Positions 57,609 through 64,000 of a stretch of DNA of 64,000 nucleotides are shown piece by piece. Position 1 is the stretch's first letter. Each line of letters starts with the position of its first letter. Below the pieces are notes generated by a model. The model was not told where the DNA came from, did no database searches, and saw only the letters and a list, made by a program, of their open reading frames with translations. This DNA comes from Fragum whitleyi (lineage: Eukaryota > Mollusca > Bivalvia > Cardiida > Cardiidae): contig OX411543.1 of the NCBI GenBank assembly GCA_948146395.1, forward strand, positions 52,432,017 to 52,496,016, read 5' to 3'. The position numbers and the translations under genes are program-made.

Positions 57609-58125
57609 ATTTGTTTCCTCTTACATGTACACATTTATGATTTCTGAAATATGTCGTTAGTCGTACGTAACGAAAATACGGAAATAATTCATCGAGGTGG
57701 AACTCCAAAAAATGGATGAATTGAATTTTTTGGCCCTCGAAAAATCGCTCGGACCTTTCCGTAAAACGGACCGTGCCTCGGACGTAAGCGTAATAATTTT
57801 ATGTCAATTTTAGGTAATGCAGCTTCTGGTGATGCTTTTGTCAATTTAACGCTTTATGTTTAACAAATTATTTTATAAATTCCGATCGTCTATAGAGATA
57901 TCTTCGACATATTTCCAATTGGAGACAAAACGCAGTAAATTACGACGTTTTATAATCAAATTATAATATGCCCAGTTTTAATCGTTCGTTGGTTTTTATC
58001 AGAGACAAGGGTATCTTGATGTTTGTGACACCATGTAGACCCACGTGCGAAACAACGCGCTTTCATATCGGTGTCTTCCTTATTCTCGTGGTCTTTTCCG
58101 AAGATCGCCGATGATGGAAAATATC

Positions 58126-58438
58126 ATGCAACGAAGCCTGCATTGACCTAATATCGCCTATCTGATAACATGACATGTTATCAGGAAGTCTATTTTTAGA
58201 AACAATTTGCACAAACTTTGGCATGAATTTCTTTGATTTTTAAGGGTTTACTATGATTAGGTAGTGAAAAATGATAGCATGATAAATAGAATAACATGTA
58301 AGTGTCTTAAAATATCAATGTTATCAGGTCTCGGCTGTGAGAAATTATCATGACTCGGCAAAGCCTCGTCATGATAAATTCTCCCAACCTCGACCAGATA
58401 ACATTGTTATTTTTAGACACTAATATGTTATTCTCTAT
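58126..58438 (+). mobile_element. AAGTGTCTTAAAATATC hairpin element, copy 3
   Basis: The lead GCAACGAAGCCTGCATTGACC is followed by a hairpin at 58301-58421. Inner stem and apex are AATTATCATGACTCGGCAAAGCCTCGTCATGATAAATT. The 104-residue minus-strand and 71-residue plus-strand frames are palindrome shadows. Confidence 0.8.
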
Positions 58439-58697
58439 TTCTTTACAGGAACAATGTTTACGTTCTTCTCTAGTCCTCACAAGATTTGTCCCTGGATATG
58501 GATCCGGTTTAACATGTTTGAGATTATTTAGGGTGAAAGGTTTGATAGCGTCGCACCATCGATAAACTTCAAAATTTTGTAAATGCTTTGATTCAGGAAT
58601 TTGATTACATGTCCGCTGCAATGATATCGCGTTATGTCAAGTCTATGTGATGTCGCATACTCGTTTGCATCAGCAGTAAAAGTGGCATGCTAGATAT

Positions 58698-58853
58698 ATA
58701 TAATACGAACTTAGTGATTTGTATGAGGAAAACTATCTAACGAGGTTGGGAGAATTGATCATTGTCGAGACTCTGCCGAGACAATTATCAATTCCCACAA
58801 CCGAGTTAGATATGTTTTTCCATACAATATACTAAGTACGTATTATATTTATC
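58698..58853. repeat. Long hairpin with CGAG...CTCG-type apex
   Basis: TATAATACGAACTTAGTGA...TATACTAAGTACGTATTATA, arms about 75 bp with few mismatches. The inner part AGGTTGGGAGAATTGATCATTGTCGAGACTCTGCCGAGAC is related to the inner part of the AAGTGTC elements, while the outer arms differ. Confidence 0.8.
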
Positions 58854-59884
58854 TTATAACCTCTATTTGTCTTGTTTTTGCCGATGTTTCTAACTGAAAT
58901 GCAAGTGTCTAGAAATAACCGCATTATAACATTGTTCTAAAAATAACTATGTGGTATCATAAAAAATATCATATGGGATGTTATCACACGGATATTTGTA
59001 TAGTTATAAGATAAATTGAATTAACAACTCCAATAAACAAATTTTAATCAAATGTTCAGTGTAACCTTAGTTTGTGAGTACTTTTGTAACTTTGTTTTGC
59101 ATACCATCTTCACTTAATTTTTGTCAAAGATCTGAAGGCTGGATATTTACTTGAAATGTTGAGTTCAATTTGATACAAAACAATGTTATATTCAGTGAAC
59201 TATGGAAGATACAAAATTAACTGTACACTTATTTGTTGAATTGAATGTAGTAATTGACATGAAACAGACAAAAAAATCGTTGACGACTTTAACGTCGTAC
59301 GCTATCGGGAACCCTCGGCGATTCTACGGAATGGACCTTGGGAATAATACGGACGCAGCCATGAAAGCGACTCATTTCGCGCGTAGGTTTATATGACGTC
59401 ACAAACATCAACGATCCCGCTAAGGATGACGTTGCATTAGATAAAATCAACGAAAGAATAAAAGTGGGAATATTATAATTTGATATCAAAACACAGTGGT
59501 TTACTGCGTTTTGCCATCAAATTATAGTATGCCAAAAAGATATCCAAAGATGGTCGGAGATAATTAATAAAATGTGATTTTCTACAAGCGTATTAACCTA
59601 AGTACCACCAGGAGCCGAATTACCTAAAAAACGACCCAAAATTACTACACTTACATCCGAGGAACTTTTCAGTTTACGGAAAAGTCCGACCGATGCTCCG
59701 AATACGTCGAACGTTGTTCAAGCTGTAGTCGTTCTTATCGCTGATCCACGAAAATATTGCAAATGTTGGAGTCGGACCTATTTTTCTTACGCTACCTTTC
59801 TACACTGCATTCATAAGTTGAGAAAGGTTTAGATACATGTATATATAATACCTGACAACTTCGTGTGGTTCAGTTTACAACTTC

Positions 59885-60245
59885 GTGGGTGTGTGGAGTG
59901 AGGATTGAGTGAAATTAAAGGGAGATAGTGAAATATCGCAAATTTTGTTCATGATGAACAAAATTTAGAGATATTTTATTAACTCCCTATCATTAAATTT
60001 GCATAGAAGTTCTATAAATGGCTGCCTATTTCTTCAAGAACCAATTAGACACTTACAAATTCAATTATGTCAGTGGTTTTATCTTTCTATTTTCTTTTTA
60101 ATGTAGTTTTTTTATTTTCTGGGCCATTTTTGGGCGTTTTTTAATGGTTTGAGAGAATGTTTGGAATGAAAGAATGTAGCGCTGAGAAAGTGATTTAGAA
60201 TGGTTTTGAATGATATTAATGTCAATTTCACAATGTTATTACCTG
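59885..60245 (-). mobile_element. CAGTTA-TA MITE, copy 12 (one end missing)
   Basis: Right end CACAATGTTATTACCTG-TA, reversed periodic arm (TTTGAGAGAATGTTTGG), and central palindrome AAATTTTGTTCATGATGAACAAAATTT. The left terminal repeat is lost. Confidence 0.78.
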
Positions 60246-60449
60246 TAAGCTCTTCTTTTGGTCTTGTCTATCGCGTTCGTCTTGTAAAACAATAATATCA
60301 ATATTTCTACTCCGAGCGGTTTCGACCCTGACGTATGATCCTGTTTGTGTACCTCTTTTGGTCTAATCAGACGCTTTGAAATGCACAATGATAATAAAAT
60401 GGTGGAATGACTTGATCAGTTGGGAGCGGATGCTGATTATATTGATAAT

Positions 60450-60707
60450 TATGAACGATGTTGAAGCGTTTTTTAACGTTTTTGAGCGTTTTTGATTGGT
60501 CTTAGTGAGTGTTCGGCATGGTTTTGATCGAGGTTAATGTCTTGGTTGTACTTGGACCCAATAAAGGATATATATTCTGTTCTGTTCTATCTATTTAGTT
60601 TTTTAACGGTTTAAGTGAGTGTTTAGAGTGAATGACTGGAGCGCTGAGCGTGTGATTTTGAATGCTGTTAATAGAAGTGAATGTCCATTTCACGACGTTA
60701 TTAACTG
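60450..60707 (-). mobile_element. CAGTTA-TA MITE fragments 13 and 14
   Basis: 60450-60545 carries only a reversed arm (TTTTTGAGCGTTTTTGATTGG, GGTTTTGATCGAGG). 60596-60707 carries an arm plus the end CACGACGTTATTAACTG-TA. They may be pieces of one duplicated or broken copy. Confidence 0.6.
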
Positions 60708-61016
60708 TAAGTTGTATTGAAACACTGTAGGGAAATGCACGTTCTAAATGAAAAAGAAAAAAAAAACATAGAAAATTTGATTTATGTTGAAAAAAAAAAC
60801 CCAAAAAACAAACCATTTCTTTTGTGTTATCATGTTATGATAACTAGGAATGGCTCATATTGAATTGATTCTCAAAAAGTTTAGTCAACATTTATCACAA
60901 ATACGGGTTCCTATACTAGATATGTTAAGTCCCCTCTGTCTGTGATATTTTACGGATCGGGAAGTAATCTGAAAGACTCGTCCTACTGTCGACTCATGTA
61001 TAATTTATCAATAAAA

Positions 61017-61189
61017 CGTGTTTGTATATCTTATTATTAAAAGGAGGTAATGAATATTGTTTATTCGCGATAAAGGAATACCCACATCCCCGTTAAATTC
61101 GCTCAAAACTCACCCATAGCACAGATTCAATTTCGTTCAAAAATCATTCCAAACTCAGTCCCCTTGTCAATTCACCATGTTGTTAACTG
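61017..61189 (+). mobile_element. CAGTTA-TA MITE fragment 15
   Basis: Begins in the central region (AAAAGGAGGTAATGAATATTG), continues through the right arm (TTCGCTCAAAACTC), and ends CACCATGTTGTTAACTG. The left half is missing. Confidence 0.7.
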
Positions 61190-61401
61190 TTGTGTGGTCA
61201 GACTATTTATTTTGCACATTCCTTTGTACGACCAAATGAATAAATTTTGTTCAAATTTAAGAGAATATTCTCGAAAGCATGAATATGTATTCGATTTCTA
61301 ATTTAATCCAAACCTAATTTATTGTAATCATTTGGTCCTTGACGAATGATTTCACTCAACTAATCATGCTTTAAAGCTTATCGTACATTCAGCACTTAAA
61401 T

Positions 61402-61840
61402 TTTTAGCTTCACTTGACTAAGTCAAGCGGTGCTATTGTCATTGCTTGGTGTCCGAAGTGAGTGCGTCCGTCCGCACATCCATTAAATATTCTTTAGACG
61501 TCTTCTCCTCTCGAACTACTGAGCAGAATTTAGCCAAATTTCAGAGTGGAAAGGTCTGTTCTTTCAGTTTTCTTCACTAAACATAACACGGGCTCTAAGG
61601 CTGTTGCGTCACCTAAAAGGGCCCATGATTCGATGAAATATAACAGAAACCTACTTCTCTGTAACTATACTTTGCTAAAAAAGAAACTTAACATGACCTA
61701 CTGAGGGCTATAGTGTCGATAGAATGAAAATGTTACTATTACATGAAACCTAAAAGCAATATCCGTCGGTTTATGAAAGGTTCAGCAGTGGATGCGTGTA
61801 ATATGAGGGTTTTATTGGTGGTCAAAGGACAAAGGGGTCG
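61402..61840 (+). repeat. TTTTTAGCTTCACTTGAC dispersed repeat
   Basis: TTTTTAGCTTCACTTGACTAAGTCAAGCGGTGCTATTG has an internal inverted repeat (CTTGACTAAGTCAAG), then GCGTCCGTCCGCACATCC and CTCTCGAACTACTGAGCAGAATTTAGCC. It belongs to the same broad class as 29.53, 31.69 and 42.18 kb. Confidence 0.55.
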
Positions 61841-62079
61841 ATTTCGAAATGAAAAAATATTTATCGGTGATGTTTTGAGTATTATTCCATGGAGTTTTCG
61901 TGCTTAAAGTCGTTCAAATATCATGAGTGAAAAACACCTATAATTGTCTTGCAGTTATCCTTCCATTGATGAAATGAATGAGTAAATATGCGATTGTAAC
62001 TGCGCCTCAACATGACGACACACGGGGACTATCTTATCTCGAGCGAAACCTCTAGTGGTTGCAATCTGGTTTTTTTTTT

Positions 62080-62880
62080 TTCTTTTTTAAATAATTTTGG
62101 TTTAAACGTCGCCTACAATTGTTTTATATTCAATAATTCGACCGCTGGTGCACCTATCCACAGTTTCTTGTCGTTTCTCACGGAACGGCTAGAACATTTC
62201 ATCTGAAAAAAGGTACCCTTCTATCTTAGGCGTATCGCTGGTCAATACTGTGGGAGACAAATGACACAAATCACAATAACTTTTGTCAATTATTGGATGA
62301 AAGATGGCCGTGTCGGAGAGCGAACCCATTCGGAACATCACTCGGCCAATCTCACGATCAACCTCGGATGTACGTGGACGGACAATTTTTAAAAAGTACG
62401 GGAAAATCTTCGATAAACTCGATGACGTCAGTTAAAATTGCGTTAGCCCTCGAAACTTTGAGTGAAAACATTCGACGTCGCCAACGCTATTCGCTTAAGT
62501 CACTGACGTGAAACAATCGTATCCTTATATAAATATCTGTAGGTTCTGAAATAACGGCTGAAAAATCTTAATTTTTGAGAATGATTCGTCATTCTCAAAT
62601 ATTAAGATTTTTCAGCCGTTATTTACTGTAAAATATATAAATTTTTAAAGATAGCGCCGGTTGTTTCCGCGCTAGGTTTTCTTACACTGTTTCCGCCTAA
62701 CAAAATGCACTATATGCTACATACCCATCCGCCTTACATTCATCCGAGGTCTGTTGCAGTTTACGGAAATGGCCGAGTGATGTTCCGATTGAGAGCGAAC
62801 CCACAATCCCATGATTGAAAACCAGACGCGTTAACGACTGTCCCAACCGGACATGGCAGAATTGCCAGTCCTGAGTAGCC
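62080..62880 (-). mobile_element. SINE remnant split by a CAWTCGG-end element
   Basis: The minus-strand head is at 62.80-62.87 kb (CATGTCCGGTTGGGACAGTCG, ACGCGTCTGG, then GTGGGTTCGCTCTC at the B box). The body is at 62.09-62.31 kb (CCATCTTTCATCC leftward). The B box and body are contiguous once 62327-62791 plus one 10-bp duplicate is removed. Confidence 0.65.
62327..62791 (+). mobile_element. CAWTCGG-end element with 10-bp target duplication, copy 2
   Basis: CATTCGGAACATCACTCGGCC...GGCCGAGTGATGTTCCGATTG, flanked by AGAGCGAACC at 62317-62326 and 62792-62801. The central hairpin is at 62552-62624 (AATAACGGCTGAAAAATCTT and complement). TGACGTCA is at 62423. A plus-strand frame ends NIRRRQRYSLKSLT, as in copy 1 on the other strand. 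Confidence 0.88.
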
Positions 62881-63515
62881 AAACTTAAGAGAGGCGTTAT
62901 AAACAGGCATGCAAGCTCTATGCATACTTTCTGCCTTTTTTCGATTGCTGTTGCATACCAGTTTTCATAGAAATGTACAAATATTTTGGGGTTTTCGTGC
63001 CAATGCTACGGAATGAGTGTGGCTGAGTAACAAAAAACACTCAAAATGAATTTCGGGTAGCTCAACACGCGTATGTGACCCAAACCGGAAGTGACATGTG
63101 TACTAGCCCGAGCTCGCTTCAATCGCGCAAAGTCCTGTGTCTATGAAGTCTCTGCCGTTAGCCAGACTAGCACATGTCAATAAAGTTGGCATTCAGTCAC
63201 TATAAGTCATTTAAAATAAACCAAGAAGGATGAAAAGTTTAATTTTTTGCTAAGTATACTAATCAGAATTCTACCAAACTTTACAGGAAAGCTGCTTTGG
63301 TCATGCTCTTTCAGATTTGTTACTTAACAAACTGATTGTGCTAACGGGCTCTACGGGCTATCGAGACAAAGAAAATGGTTACAAATGATGAAATATTATA
63401 AAAAAATAAATCCATTCCAGTTTCAAAACAGTTTTTGTTATTGTCAGAAAATTGTCGAAAACAAAAGCGGAAACTCAAAACCAGGGTCGCGCATGCGTGA
63501 TACAACTGTACAGGC

Positions 63516-63683
63516 CATTAGGAACACCACTCGGCCAATCTCACGCATTCGCCTCAGCTCGGCCGATTCCGTAACCTACATTTAGATAGATCGGAGACTT
63601 CGGAGATCGCCCGAAGATTGCCGAGTGAATATCACGATCACGATCTGTTGTAGTTTACGGAATTGCCGAGTGATGTTCCGAAT
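63516..63683. mobile_element. CAWTCGG-end element, short copy 3
   Basis: CATTAGGAACACCACTCGGCC...GCCGAGTGATGTTCCGAATG, 168 bp, with diverged flanks CTGTACAGGC and CTGTACAACA. It lacks the central hairpin. Extra internal CTCGGCCGATTCCGTAA and AGATTGCCGAGTGA words look like rearranged ends. Confidence 0.75.
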
Positions 63684-63689
63684 GCTGTA

Positions 63690-64000
63690 CAACATGGATA
63701 GACAAAACAAGCCTAATAATAAAGTAAGTTGAAAAGCCATCGAAATGATTTCTCCGTAAATCCAAGTAAAAATTCAAACCTAGGAAATTCCGAGGGTTTA
63801 AGAGTTTATTCAAATAGCCTTGTGCTATTTTAGTATTTATCCATTTACACTACGACAGGCCCGGGAAACGGATAAATAAAGCGACATTAAGGGCACACAA
63901 ACGCATAATTCAACGAGAAATAGCGAGTCTAAAATGGGGAACTGAAAATAGCTGCCAATGCATAAAAACAGTTGTAGGATGCAATTGAATATTTGGAGCA
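63690..64000. other. Right end of window, nothing recognised
   Basis: AT-rich, with no frame or repeat that I can support. Confidence 0.3.

Noticed and set aside
58307..58621. 104- and 71-residue frames on opposite strands
   Set aside because: They arise from reading a long palindrome on both strands.

Overview
The window is AT-rich animal nuclear DNA with spliced genes. It most likely comes from a bivalve mollusc or a close lophotrochozoan relative. The reasons are an intron-bearing SLC6 transporter gene, tRNA-derived SINEs, Penelope-like, Tc1/mariner, pogo-like and LTR elements, and long repeats of the 'TTTTTAGCTCACCTG...CTCTTGTT' kind that I associate with bivalve genomes. That last link is from memory. 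Nothing is prokaryotic: there are no operons, no ribosome binding sites and no CRISPR array.

There is one host gene, at the left edge: the last four coding exons of an SLC6 sodium/chloride-dependent neurotransmitter or amino-acid transporter (1021-4180, + strand). Its upstream exons lie outside the window. Its introns hold a short inverted-repeat element (345-587), a 176-bp tandem duplication (about 2624-2961) and a SINE that landed in that duplication (2962-3174).

The other roughly 60 kb is a repeat landscape. Coding relics are a Tc1-like transposase split by a nested repeat (25.3-27.55 kb, -), two Penelope-like endonuclease ends (23.08-23.73 kb, + and 38.37-38.93 kb, -), a pogo/CENP-B-like DDE transposase (39.9-42.1 kb, -), and a decayed LTR retrotransposon with the unusual order gag-integrase-reverse transcriptase (43.4-47.5 kb, +).

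More striking is the density of short non-coding inverted-repeat elements of at least nine families. The commonest (CAGTTA ends, TA target) has about 15 copies or fragments. Many families have a central hairpin, and several carry the palindrome TGACGTCA. One large degenerate tandem array (49.05-54.8 kb) has collected several insertions. A 52-bp satellite (18.2-18.6 kb) and AT and TC microsatellites complete the picture.

All pairings, target-site duplications and splice sites were read by eye. Family assignments come from recognising motifs, not from searches. The best leads are the modular hairpin elements, their enrichment for TGACGTCA, and the pol gene order of the LTR element.
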